64,000 nt of DNA, taken from positions 3,056,501 to 3,120,500 of the forward strand of contig CP136571.1 of assembly GCA_035192965.1 (NCBI GenBank), in the 5' to 3' direction. The stretch comes from Fuscovulum sp. (GTDB taxonomy: Bacteria; Pseudomonadota; Alphaproteobacteria; Rhodobacterales; Rhodobacteraceae). The first letter of the stretch is position 1, and each line of letters opens with the position of its first letter. Under the pieces are notes generated by a model. That model searched no databases, had not been told where the DNA came from, and worked only from the letters and a program-made list of their open reading frames with translations. The position numbers were made by a program, and so were the translations under genes. Of this stretch, positions 28,741 to 36,624 are shown piece by piece.

Positions 28741-30891
28741 ATGGAACGTCTGGATCGCCACGGATTGCAGGTGGATGCCCGCCTCGCCCGCTTTGTCGAA
28801 GACAGCGCCCTGCCCGGCACCGGCATCGCCCCGGCCCGCTTCTGGCAAGGCCTGGCCGAGGCGGTCGATGTCTGCGGCGCTGAGAACCGCCGCCTGCTGG
28901 CTGTCCGCACCGAAATGCAGGCCCAGATCGACGCCTGGCACCGCGCCCGCAAGGGCCAACCCCACGACCCCACCGCCTATACCGCCTTCCTGTATGAGAT
29001 CGGCTATCTCCTCCCCGAAGGCCCCGATTTCACCATCCGCACCACTGGCACCGATCCCGAAATCGCCCATGTTCCCGGCCCGCAACTGGTGGTCCCCGTG
29101 ATGAACGCGCGCTATGCGCTCAACGCCGCCAATGCGCGGTGGGGTTCGCTCTATGACGCGCTTTACGGCACCGATGCACTGGGCGACGCCCCGCAGGGCA
29201 AGGCCTATGATCCCGCCCGCGGCGCACAGGTCATCGCCTGGGCCAAGGCCTTCCTCGATGATGTGGCCCCCCTCGCCAAAGGCAGCCATGCCGACGTGAC
29301 CGGCTACCACATCGCAGAAGGCACACTCGTCCCCGCTCTCAAGAACCCCGCCCAATTCGCAGGCTTCCGCGGCGATGCCAAAACCCCCTCCGCCATCCTG
29401 CTCAAAAACAACGGCCTCCACCTCGTGCTGCGCATCGACCCGGGCCACCGCATCGGCGCCGCCGACCGGGCCGGTCTGGCCGATATCCGCATGGAATCCG
29501 CCCTGTCGGCCATCATGGATTGCGAAGACAGCGTCGCCGCCGTGGATGCCGAAGACAAGGTTCTCGCTTATGCCAACTGGCTCGGCCTGATGAAGGGCGA
29601 TCTGGTCGAGATGGTGCAGAAAGACGGCCAGACCATCGAACGCCGCCTGCGCGACGATTTCGCCTTCAGCGCCCCGAACGGCAGCCCGCTCCTGCTCAAG
29701 GGCCGCGCGCTCATGCTCGTGCGCAACGTGGGCCACCTGATGACCAACCCCGCCATTCTGGATGCGCAAGGGCGCGAGGTGGGCGAAGGTATCATGGACG
29801 CCTTCCTCACCACGCTCTGCGCGCTCCACGATCTGCAAAAGACGCAAGGCCCCCGCAACTCGCTCCACGGCTCGGTCTACGTCGTCAAACCCAAGATGCA
29901 CGGGCCGCAGGAAGTGGCCCTCGCCTGCGCCATCTTCGACCGGGTGGAAGAAACCCTCTCCCTCCCCCGCTTCACCGTCAAACTCGGGATCATGGATGAG
30001 GAACGCCGCACCAGCGCAAACCTCAAAGAATGCATCCGCGCCAGCGCCGACCGCGTGGCCTTCATCAACACGGGCTTCCTCGACCGGACGGGGGATGAGA
30101 TCCACACCAGCATGGAAGCCGGCCCCATGATCCGCAAAGGCGACATGAAGTCCTCCGCCTGGATCAAGTCCTATGAGGATCGCAATGTCGATATCGGCCT
30201 TGCCTGCGGGCTCAAAGGCCGCGCGCAGATCGGCAAGGGCATGTGGGCGATGCCCGATCTGATGGCTGCCATGCTTGCGGCCAAGATCGCGCACCCGCAG
30301 GCCGGCGCCACCTGCGCCTGGGTCCCCTCCCCCACTGCCGCCACCCTCCACGCCACCCATTATCACCGCGTCGATGTGATGGGCGTGCAGGATACCATCG
30401 CCAAAGGCGGCCCGCGCGGACAGCTGGATGACCTGCTGACCATCCCCCTCGCCACCGGCGCGAACTGGTCAGACGATGACATCCGGTCCGAGGTGGAAAA
30501 CAACGCCCAAGGTATCCTCGGCTATGTCGTGCGCTGGGTGGATCAGGGCGTGGGTTGCTCCAAGGTGCCCGACATCCACGATGTCGGTCTGATGGAAGAC
30601 CGCGCCACCTGCCGAATCTCCAGCCAGGCCTTGGCCAACTGGCTGCACCATGGCGTGGTGTCCGAAGCACAGGTCATGGCCGCCATGCGCAAGATGGCCG
30701 CCGTGGTCGACCGCCAGAATGCCAACGATCCGGCCTACATCCCCATGGCCCCGCGCTTTGACGGCATCGCTTTCAAGGCCGCCTGCGATCTGGTCTTCGA
30801 CGGCCGCGCGCAACCCTCAGGCTACACCGAGCCCGTCCTGCATCGCCGCAGACTGGAACTCAAAGCCCGCAGCCGCATCCACCTCGTCTGA
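28741..30891 (+). CDS. glcB: Malate synthase G
   Basis: 716 residues, the monomeric G isoform. It condenses acetyl-CoA with glyoxylate to malate. The catalytic region reads [20 protein letters not shown] (active-site Cys and Asp); the Arg/Glu/Asp metal-site segments include [16 protein letters not shown] and [18 protein letters not shown]. The start at ATG 28741 ([20 protein letters not shown]) follows CAGGAG. No isocitrate lyase gene is in the window. The upstream dyad is its likely control site and a hairpin with T-run follows the stop. Confidence 0.97.
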   Translation: MERLDRHGLQVDARLARFVEDSALPGTGIAPARFWQGLAEAVDVCGAENRRLLAVRTEMQAQIDAWHRARKGQPHDPTAYTAFLYEIGYLLPEGPDFTIRTTGTDPEIAHVPGPQLVVPVMNARYALNAANARWGSLYDALYGTDALGDAPQGKAYDPARGAQVIAWAKAFLDDVAPLAKGSHADVTGYHIAEGTLVPALKNPAQFAGFRGDAKTPSAILLKNNGLHLVLRIDPGHRIGAADRAGLADIRMESALSAIMDCEDSVAAVDAEDKVLAYANWLGLMKGDLVEMVQKDGQTIERRLRDDFAFSAPNGSPLLLKGRALMLVRNVGHLMTNPAILDAQGREVGEGIMDAFLTTLCALHDLQKTQGPRNSLHGSVYVVKPKMHGPQEVALACAIFDRVEETLSLPRFTVKLGIMDEERRTSANLKECIRASADRVAFINTGFLDRTGDEIHTSMEAGPMIRKGDMKSSAWIKSYEDRNVDIGLACGLKGRAQIGKGMWAMPDLMAAMLAAKIAHPQAGATCAWVPSPTAATLHATHYHRVDVMGVQDTIAKGGPRGQLDDLLTIPLATGANWSDDDIRSEVENNAQGILGYVVRWVDQGVGCSKVPDIHDVGLMEDRATCRISSQALANWLHHGVVSEAQVMAAMRKMAAVVDRQNANDPAYIPMAPRFDGIAFKAACDLVFDGRAQPSGYTEPVLHRRRLELKARSRIHLV

Positions 30892-30906
30892 CGGCAATCA
30901 GATTGC

Positions 30907-30931
30907 GCGGGCATGCGCCCGCACGTCTTTT
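30907..30931 (+). terminator. Probable terminator of malate synthase
   Basis: GCGGGC / GCCCGC stem with a 4-nt loop, followed by ACGTCTTTT. It lies about 15 bp past the stop codon, and its end overlaps the left arm of the large inverted-repeat element. Confidence 0.6.
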
Positions 30932-31118
30932 GCCTCGCCTGCGCGCATGCGCGCTTGGCTCAGGCCGGGGGTTCCCCCCGGACCCCCTGGGTATTTGAAC
31001 CAAGGTGAAAGCCGCTTCATCTTGGCAAAAATACCCGCGGGGGAGGCGCCCGGAACGGGCGACGGGGGCGGCAGCCCCCACCTGAGCCAAGCGCGCAGGC
31101 GCGCAGGCGAGGCAAAAG
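30927..31118. repeat. 192-bp intergenic element with 38-nt inverted arms
   Basis: The left arm 30927-30964 (starts CTTTTGCCTCGCCTGCGCGC) is the reverse complement of 31081-31118 with one mismatch. Inside lies a second, weaker inverted pair, GGGTATTT..CCAAG (near 30989-31002) against CTTGGCAAAAATACCC (31021-31036). There are also GC-rich blocks, one of which (31024-31080) is shared with the intergenic sequence after valS. No coding frame is evident. It looks like a miniature repeat element able to fold into a long cruciform or hairpin. Confidence 0.85.
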
Positions 31119-31154
31119 GAATGCGCGGCCCCTTTGGGGCGCGCTCATGTCAAC

Positions 31155-31406
31155 TCAACCAATATCGAGGGCCAGCGCATGGATGCGGGTGTTCAGATCC
31201 CCCAGCGCCTTGTGCACCGCGCGGTGGCGCTCCACCCGGTTCATCGGGGCAAAGACATCCGCGCGGATCACCACGCGGAAATGGCTCTCGCCGGAACCGT
31301 CATCCCCGGAATGGCCGGCATGTTTGTGGCTTTCGTTGATCACCTGCAATTCGCGGGGCGCAAAAGCGGCGGTCAACCGCTTTGTGATCTCATCCTGTGC
31401 TGCCAT
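31155..31406 (-). CDS. bolA: BolA-family protein
   Basis: 83 residues. The BolA fold is shown by ITKRLTAAFAPRELQVINES, the His-rich HKHAGHSGDDGSGESHFRVV and FAPMNRVERHRAVHKALGDL. BolA proteins work with monothiol glutaredoxins in iron-sulfur trafficking or as regulators. The gene is divergent from the J-domain gene with 76 bp between, the usual arrangement in this order. Confidence 0.95.
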   Translation of the reverse strand: MAAQDEITKRLTAAFAPRELQVINESHKHAGHSGDDGSGESHFRVVIRADVFAPMNRVERHRAVHKALGDLNTRIHALALDIG

Positions 31407-31482
31407 TTTTCCGAAGGCCCCTTCTATCTGCCGCGATAACCCCTAAACTCTTGCCTCCGAGTCGGAAAGGCCAGCGCGAAAC

Positions 31483-32118
31483 ATGTCTACCCGTCCCCCT
31501 TTTGAGTTCGACATCCGCGTCTCTTCCGACAAGAAGCGCCGCAAGACCACCCGGCGCGGCATGTCCGGCGCGTTCGAGACATCGCAGAAAGGCTGCGAAT
31601 ATCCGGGCTGTTCCGAACAGGGGGCCTACCGCGCCCCGAAATCGCCAGACCACCTCGATGAGTACTTCTGGTTCTGCAAGGATCACGTCCGCGAATACAA
31701 CCTGAAGTGGAACTTTTTCCAGGGTTCCACCGATGAAGAGTTCAAGAAGTTTCTTGATGAGGACCGCGTCTGGGGCCGCGCCACCCAGCCTTTCGGCAAG
31801 CGCCCCGATGAAGGCCGCGCCTGGTCACGCCTCGGCGTGGATGATCCCATGGCGATCCTTGGTGAAAAGGCCACACTCAACCCGGCCAAACCCACCGGCA
31901 ACGCCACCCGCAAACTGCCCGCCACCGAACGCAAGGCACTGGAAATTCTGGATGCCCGCGACACCATGACCAAGGCCGAAATCCGCAAGGCCTATAAATC
32001 ACTGGTCAAGGATCTGCACCCCGACATGAACGGCGGCGACCGCAGCGATGAGGACCGGTTGCAAGAGGTCGTCTGGGCCTGGGATCAGATCAAGGACAGC
32101 CGCTACTTCCGCGACTGA
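31483..32118 (+). CDS. J-domain (DnaJ-class) molecular chaperone
   Basis: 211 residues. The N-terminal part has CEYPGCSEQGAYRAPKSP and FWFCKDHVREYN (a Cys/His cluster, possible metal site). The C-terminal J domain (about 150-211) includes the HPD motif in LVKDLHPDMNGGD and ends in WAWDQIKDSRYFRD. It stimulates a DnaK-type ATPase. It has no G/F region and a C-terminal rather than N-terminal J domain, as expected for this alphaproteobacterial subgroup. Its 3' end overlaps the convergent gene by 16 bp. Confidence 0.92.
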   Translation: MSTRPPFEFDIRVSSDKKRRKTTRRGMSGAFETSQKGCEYPGCSEQGAYRAPKSPDHLDEYFWFCKDHVREYNLKWNFFQGSTDEEFKKFLDEDRVWGRATQPFGKRPDEGRAWSRLGVDDPMAILGEKATLNPAKPTGNATRKLPATERKALEILDARDTMTKAEIRKAYKSLVKDLHPDMNGGDRSDEDRLQEVVWAWDQIKDSRYFRD

Positions 32119-32522
32119 CCCGGCCATACCCCGCGTTGCTGGCGCAGCGCCATCAGCTGCGCCACAGCCGCGCCGAACAGCGCGCTTCCCCAGGCGAGCG
32201 GATAGTGCGGCAGCGCCAGCAGCAAAGCCGCAGGCCCACCTTCGGGCTGCAGCACCGGCAAGATGAGCGCAGCCGCCAGCCCTGCCACAACCAGCACCAG
32301 CGCCGACAGAATGCCCGCGCGCAGCCAGCCCGCCAGACCGGGCCGCCCGAAACCGGGCGCCACGATCCAGGCCACGACTGCCGCTACCGGCAGCGCGCGG
32401 GCAAAAGCCGGGGTGAACAGAACTGAGGCCTCGGTATCCGCCCCCAACTCCGCCCGCGCCACCGCCGCCGCCATCAACAGCGCCAGCGGCAGCACAAGGG
32501 TCAGTCGATCACGCAGGGTCAT
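32103..32522 (-). CDS. Hypothetical membrane protein
   Basis: 139 residues with four hydrophobic segments (about 7-23, 42-58, 70-90 and 98-125) and a short basic C-terminal tail. I recognise no family. It overlaps the J-domain gene by 16 bp at its 3' end. A dyad CCAGATA / TATCTGG lies just upstream of its start. The coding call is supported by membrane periodicity and by a gap that would otherwise be empty. Confidence 0.6.
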   Translation of the reverse strand: MTLRDRLTLVLPLALLMAAAVARAELGADTEASVLFTPAFARALPVAAVVAWIVAPGFGRPGLAGWLRAGILSALVLVVAGLAAALILPVLQPEGGPAALLLALPHYPLAWGSALFGAAVAQLMALRQQRGVWPGQSRK

Positions 32523-32532
32523 GGGGGCGGCT

Positions 32533-32557
32533 CCAGATAAGGCTTGTCCCTATCTGG
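32533..32557. promoter_or_regulatory. Dyad upstream of the hypothetical membrane-protein gene
   Basis: Arms CCAGATA and TATCTGG, 7 bp and perfect, 11 bp apart, beginning 11 bp before the start codon at 32522. It could be an operator or, read on the minus strand, a weak terminator for msrB. Confidence 0.4.
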
Positions 32558-32572
32558 CCTGCCTCACCCGCC

Positions 32573-32640
32573 CGATCAAGCCACGCCGATCAAGCCATGC
32601 CGATCAAGACAGGCTGGTCAAGACTGGCCGATCAGGCCGC
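32573..32640. repeat. 14-bp tandem repeat, about 4.9 units
   Basis: Units start at 32573, 32587, 32601, 32615 and 32629. Their consensus is CGATCAAGCCACGC with substitutions in later units. The last unit contains the msrB stop codon (32632-32634). The repeat fills the gap between msrB and the membrane-protein gene. Confidence 0.85.
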
Positions 32641-33114
32641 CCGAAACGTCAGCGCCGCGCCGTTCAGGCAATGGCGCATCCCCGTCGGCTCCGGACCATC
32701 GTCGAAGATATGCCCGAAATGCCCGCCGCAGCGGATACAATGCACCTCGGTCCGCGTGGCGAACAGGCTGTTGTCTTCCTTGGTGCCGATCGTCCCCGGC
32801 AGCGATTGCCAGAAGCTCGGCCACCCCGTGCCGCTATCATATTTGTGCTCAGACGAATAGGCCGCCAGATCGCAGCCCGCGCAGTGATAGACCCCCGCCC
32901 GCGTTTCCTTGTCCAGCGGGCTGGTCCCGGCGCGTTCGGTATCCTCTTCCCGCAGCACGGCATATTGCAGCGGCGTCAGCTTTGCCCGCCATTCGGCATC
33001 GGTCAGCTTGAACGGGAAATCCCCCTCAGACGCCATGGCAGGCCCCAAAGCGGGCCGCAGGACGGGGAACAGGGCGGCAAGCGCGGTCAGGCGCAGAAGG
33101 TGGCGGCGGTGCAT
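32632..33114 (-). CDS. msrB: Exported peptide-methionine (R)-S-oxide reductase
   Basis: 160 residues. MsrB reduces R-methionine sulfoxide in proteins. Zinc-binding pairs are YHCAGC and CIRCGG, the substrate motif is SGTGWPSFW, and the catalytic Cys lies in [12 protein letters not shown]. The start at ATG 33114 gives an N-terminus [20 protein letters not shown] with twin Arg and a hydrophobic stretch, so it is probably exported, perhaps by Tat, to protect periplasmic proteins. Nineteen further upstream in-frame codons are unlikely to be used. Confidence 0.95.
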   Translation of the reverse strand: MHRRHLLRLTALAALFPVLRPALGPAMASEGDFPFKLTDAEWRAKLTPLQYAVLREEDTERAGTSPLDKETRAGVYHCAGCDLAAYSSEHKYDSGTGWPSFWQSLPGTIGTKEDNSLFATRTEVHCIRCGGHFGHIFDDGPEPTGMRHCLNGAALTFRAA

Positions 33115-33346
33115 CGGGATCCTCCCTTGGATGCGGGTCATAGTGGCAGAAGTTACGCCCCGGCGCGGCACAAGGTTTCACCCGATCACGCGATTGCGTT
33201 TCCCTCCCCCCCAAACCCCGCATCCCCGCCCCCCCGGCGGCCTGATGTCGCGTCCTGCCCGCCCATTGCCGCCCTTCCCCTTGCAGCCCCCCGCGATATG
33301 TTCCACACACTTCCCATGGCCCGAACTCAGGGCGCGACGCGAAACG

Positions 33347-34333
33347 ATGGCGGACGGTATGCTGGACACTGTGATGAAACCCACCGAAGAAATCTCGGTC
33401 CGGGATGTTTTCGGGATCGACACCGATATGAAGGTGAAGGGCTTCGCCGACCGGACCGATCGCGTGCCCGATATCGACCCCACCTATAAATTCGACCCGG
33501 ACACGACGCTGGCGATCCTGGCAGGCTTTGCCTACAACCGCCGCGTGATGATCCAGGGCTATCACGGCACCGGCAAATCCACCCATATCGAACAGGTGGC
33601 CGCCCGGCTCAACTGGCCCTGCGTGCGCGTCAACCTCGACAGCCACATCTCCCGGATCGACCTGATCGGCAAAGACGCGATCAAGCTGCGCGACGGCAAG
33701 CAGGTCACCGAATTCCACGAAGGCATCCTGCCTTGGGCGCTGCGCAACGCCGTGGCCATCGTGTTCGACGAATACGATGCCGGCCGCGCCGATGTGATGT
33801 TCGTCATCCAGCGCGTGCTGGAACATGACGGCAAGCTCACGCTCTTGGACCAGAATGAGATCATCACCCCCCACCCGTCCTTCCGCCTCTTCGCCACGGC
33901 AAACACCGTGGGCTTGGGCGATACGACGGGCCTTTACCACGGGACCCAGCAGATCAACCAGGCCCAGATGGACCGCTGGTCGCTCGTGGCCACGCTGAAC
34001 TACCTGTCCCACGATGCCGAGGCCGCCATCGTTCTGGCGAAATCCCCGCATTACAACACGGAAAAGGGCCGCAAGACCATCAGCCAGATGGTCACCGTGG
34101 CCGACCTCACCCGCACCGCCTTCATGAACGGCGACCTGTCGACCGTGATGAGCCCGCGCACCGTCCTGAACTGGGCCCAGAACGCCGAGATTTTCCGCAA
34201 CGTCGGCTACGCCTTCCGGCTGTCCTTCCTGAACAAATGCGACGAACTGGAACGCCAGACGGTGGCCGAGTTCTACCAACGCTGCTTCGGCGAGGAACTC
34301 CCGGAAAGCGCGGCGAGTATGGCGATGAAGTGA
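33347..34333 (+). CDS. cobS: Aerobic cobaltochelatase subunit CobS
   Basis: 328-residue AAA+ ATPase. CobS and CobT form the chaperone-like complex that drives cobalt insertion into hydrogenobyrinate a,c-diamide by CobN in aerobic cobalamin synthesis. Walker A is GYHGTGKS (71-78) and Walker B is [11 protein letters not shown] (Asp141-Glu142). A sensor region [20 protein letters not shown] is present. The start at ATG 33347 gives the usual length. cobT follows only after a 7.3-kb insertion-like region. Confidence 0.96.
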   Translation: MADGMLDTVMKPTEEISVRDVFGIDTDMKVKGFADRTDRVPDIDPTYKFDPDTTLAILAGFAYNRRVMIQGYHGTGKSTHIEQVAARLNWPCVRVNLDSHISRIDLIGKDAIKLRDGKQVTEFHEGILPWALRNAVAIVFDEYDAGRADVMFVIQRVLEHDGKLTLLDQNEIITPHPSFRLFATANTVGLGDTTGLYHGTQQINQAQMDRWSLVATLNYLSHDAEAAIVLAKSPHYNTEKGRKTISQMVTVADLTRTAFMNGDLSTVMSPRTVLNWAQNAEIFRNVGYAFRLSFLNKCDELERQTVAEFYQRCFGEELPESAASMAMK

Positions 34334-34395
34334 GGTGGGGGAAGGTGAACAAGTGTCCGGATCAAGTTGATCCCATTTAGCTTTTCACCTCCACT

Positions 34396-35937
34396 TCACT
34401 TAAAAATCGTCACCGCCGCTGCTATTAAAGAAGCCACGGCTACAGCTAAGGCAACCCGTGCAATAAACTCCATGCGCCCCTGTGCCAGAACGCTTTCTCG
34501 AGTACCGATTGCTGACGAAAGCTGATTTAATAGTTCACGCGTATCGCGATCTTCTTCGAGAAGCCGCTTAGAAAGCTGCGCGAGAAGAGATTTTAAACCA
34601 TCCTTTATGTCAGCAATTTCCTTTCCGACGCTGGTCTTCCGAGTAAAGCCAGTGGCGTTCCATTGAAAGGACGCGTCATTCTGAGAAAGTGCTAGTACTT
34701 CGCGTGCAACCATCGGAACCCCGATGGATTGACTGAAGAACGCACTGATCCTGTCAATTTGACTTGTGGACCGATGTGGCTTTGAACGAAAAGATAAAGA
34801 TTGTTGTGTTTCCTTTAAGTATCTAAGCAACTCCCGAAGATAACTTGCCAACGCAAATCTGGCGATTATTCCGCCCAATTTTTCGCGAGCAAAGAATGTT
34901 CTGATAAACAGACTATCATCTTGAAATAAATCTTTCTCACTCTCACTTAGATCGTCCCAGCGTAGAGCTATTGTCATATGATTAGGGAGGTCATCACGAT
35001 ATCCATGTTCGAAAGAGAACCGCAAAGACGGAACAGATGTGCAAACCCAACTGCCCAAGTCATCTTCGATGTTCAGAAATCTCGACCAGTGTAGCCAGTT
35101 TCTTTTTCTTTCAGCATCTCGCTCAAAGGCTGTAAAGCCGTCCAAGGATAGAAATTCCGCCGTAGGAAACTTTCCTTGCTGACCACTTGCGCTGAAGTAG
35201 CCAGGAAAGTTCTTCGATACCCATCCAACGCCTAATTTGAGATACTTTCTTCTAATGTTACGAACGCGTTCTCTTTTGACATGTTCGGCACCCTTTATTG
35301 AATAGGATTTGAAACGTCTCTTTGGAACTCGGACTGTTCTCGCAGGCGCGTTTATTGCACTAGCGTATTCGTTCGCCACATTGTCCGCGAGCACAAAGCC
35401 AACACTTAAACACGTTGTTGAGGGAGTGAGCTGCGAAATATTGACCAGCAGCGAAGAAAACTCTCTTGGAAAATCTGCCGTATATCTTACAAAGTGATAG
35501 CTCTTGGCTTCGCTAGCCCGTATGATCCTCCCAAGTGGTAAATAACCAAAAGCGCCATAAAGACGCTGCGCTTTCAGCCATTCAACATTCGAATCAGATC
35601 GCGCAAACATCCCATCTTGATCCCATCCTATTCTTTCAAGCGATTCATAAAGTGAGTCAATTTCGTTTGGCCCGAATAACTCAGTCACCATTATGCAAGC
35701 AAGGCGAAGGCTTACGCCATCCTCAATTTGTGACTTGGCATTCTCTTCCTTATCGAGTTCTAGGAAATAATCCGTCTCATCTCCGTATGGGCTTGGAACA
35801 GTATTAGGAAAAGCCGCGTGTAATGGCCAGACCATCTTTCGCAAGCGTTGCCTCCAAACATGGACCGAATCTTGCTCAGTAGTGATTTCGTCCAATGCGA
35901 TTTCACTGTTGGTAGATGTTGATTGCTCTTCCTTCAT
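34396..35937 (-). CDS. AT-rich orphan gene, large protein with coiled coil and C-terminal membrane anchor
   Basis: 513 residues that I do not recognise. The long N-terminal region is charged and presumably cytoplasmic (residues 1 to about 400). A helical, coiled-coil-like stretch follows (GLKSLLAQLSKRLLEEDRDT, about 445-485), and a single C-terminal hydrophobic helix (ARVALAVAVASLIAAAVTIF) suggests a tail anchor. The DNA is plainly more AT-rich than both flanks and uses codons (TTA, ATA, AGA) rare in neighbouring genes, so recent acquisition is likely. It sits directly after cobS on the opposite strand. There is no phage or transposase gene beside it. Confidence 0.8.
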   Translation of the reverse strand: MKEEQSTSTNSEIALDEITTEQDSVHVWRQRLRKMVWPLHAAFPNTVPSPYGDETDYFLELDKEENAKSQIEDGVSLRLACIMVTELFGPNEIDSLYESLERIGWDQDGMFARSDSNVEWLKAQRLYGAFGYLPLGRIIRASEAKSYHFVRYTADFPREFSSLLVNISQLTPSTTCLSVGFVLADNVANEYASAINAPARTVRVPKRRFKSYSIKGAEHVKRERVRNIRRKYLKLGVGWVSKNFPGYFSASGQQGKFPTAEFLSLDGFTAFERDAERKRNWLHWSRFLNIEDDLGSWVCTSVPSLRFSFEHGYRDDLPNHMTIALRWDDLSESEKDLFQDDSLFIRTFFAREKLGGIIARFALASYLRELLRYLKETQQSLSFRSKPHRSTSQIDRISAFFSQSIGVPMVAREVLALSQNDASFQWNATGFTRKTSVGKEIADIKDGLKSLLAQLSKRLLEEDRDTRELLNQLSSAIGTRESVLAQGRMEFIARVALAVAVASLIAAAVTIFK

Positions 35938-36288
35938 TTCGCAATTCCACTTAGGTCACTGTTTACAAGCACGCTACGACCGCCGGCATTCTTTAGCTTG
36001 AGCACTCCTCAAGCCAATTTCCCACCTACGGTTATACAACATAGTGTAAACATTCAGATCAAGTTTGCATTGGGCTACTTGCAGTCCTCTCAAGCCATCT
36101 AAACCGCAATTTGCACAAGCCTTCACTTACTGTGGTCAAGTTGCGCCTCCTACAACCATCGCATTTAGAGTCAGAACCGCCGCCACTGTAAACGTTGCGC
36201 GCCAAGTTTTTGCTAGTACAGTTTGTACTTCAAGACCCCCCCAAACCGCCCACTTGCTAACCCAAAAATCCTGCCTGATCCTGCCAAC
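35938..36288. other. AT-rich non-coding gap
   Basis: No convincing gene is seen. It contains a small dyad CTTGAG-N5-CTCAAG (35997-36013). Near its right end, a stretch before 36289 (ACTTGCTAACCCAAAAAT) resembles the sequence upstream of the intact paralogue at 39236 (ACTTGATAACCAAAAT). The left part presumably holds the promoter of the orphan gene. Confidence 0.6.
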
Positions 36289-36621
36289 ATGGGCGGTTTG
36301 CGAACATTCCTCCTTCCGGCGCTGCTCTGCGCCCTCGCTGCCCCCCTCCCGGCGCAGGCCCAGAGTGACGTCCCCGACGACCCCCTCCACGCCTTCACCA
36401 CCTGCGCCAGCCACCAATCGACCCAGATGAAACATCAACGGCTGGTGGATGGCCCCGCCTCCCCCATCACCAAGGCGCCACGGGCGGCGGTGTGGGGCGT
36501 GCCCCCCATAGGCACCAGAACACCCCACCCACCAATCAACACACCAACGCCCCAGCCCCGCCCGCGGAAAGGCCCCCTCACGGGGCCATCCGGTCTGACA
36601 CAGCATCCCCTGCAGGCCTGA
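36289..36621 (+). pseudogene. Truncated copy of the secreted-protein gene at 39236
   Basis: From the ATG at 36289 the product starts MGGLRTFLLPALLCALAAPL, a signal peptide. The next segment, DVPDDPLHAFTTCASHQSTQ then HQRLVDGPASPITKAPRAAV, aligns residue by residue with DIPDNPLHFFATCAGRMSAL and HQWLVDGPASDITKARRSAV of the intact gene. After about 36500 the similarity stops abruptly and the frame runs into a Pro-rich non-homologous tail (TPHPPINTPTPQPRP). It is best read as the 5' remnant of a duplicated gene. Confidence 0.8.
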
Positions 36622-36624
36622 CGA

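Noticed and set aside
28204..30366. Minus-strand open frame of 720 codons containing the ArsR protein at its end
   Set aside because: Everything upstream of the Met at 28551 is antisense to malate synthase G; only the last 115 residues are ArsR-like.
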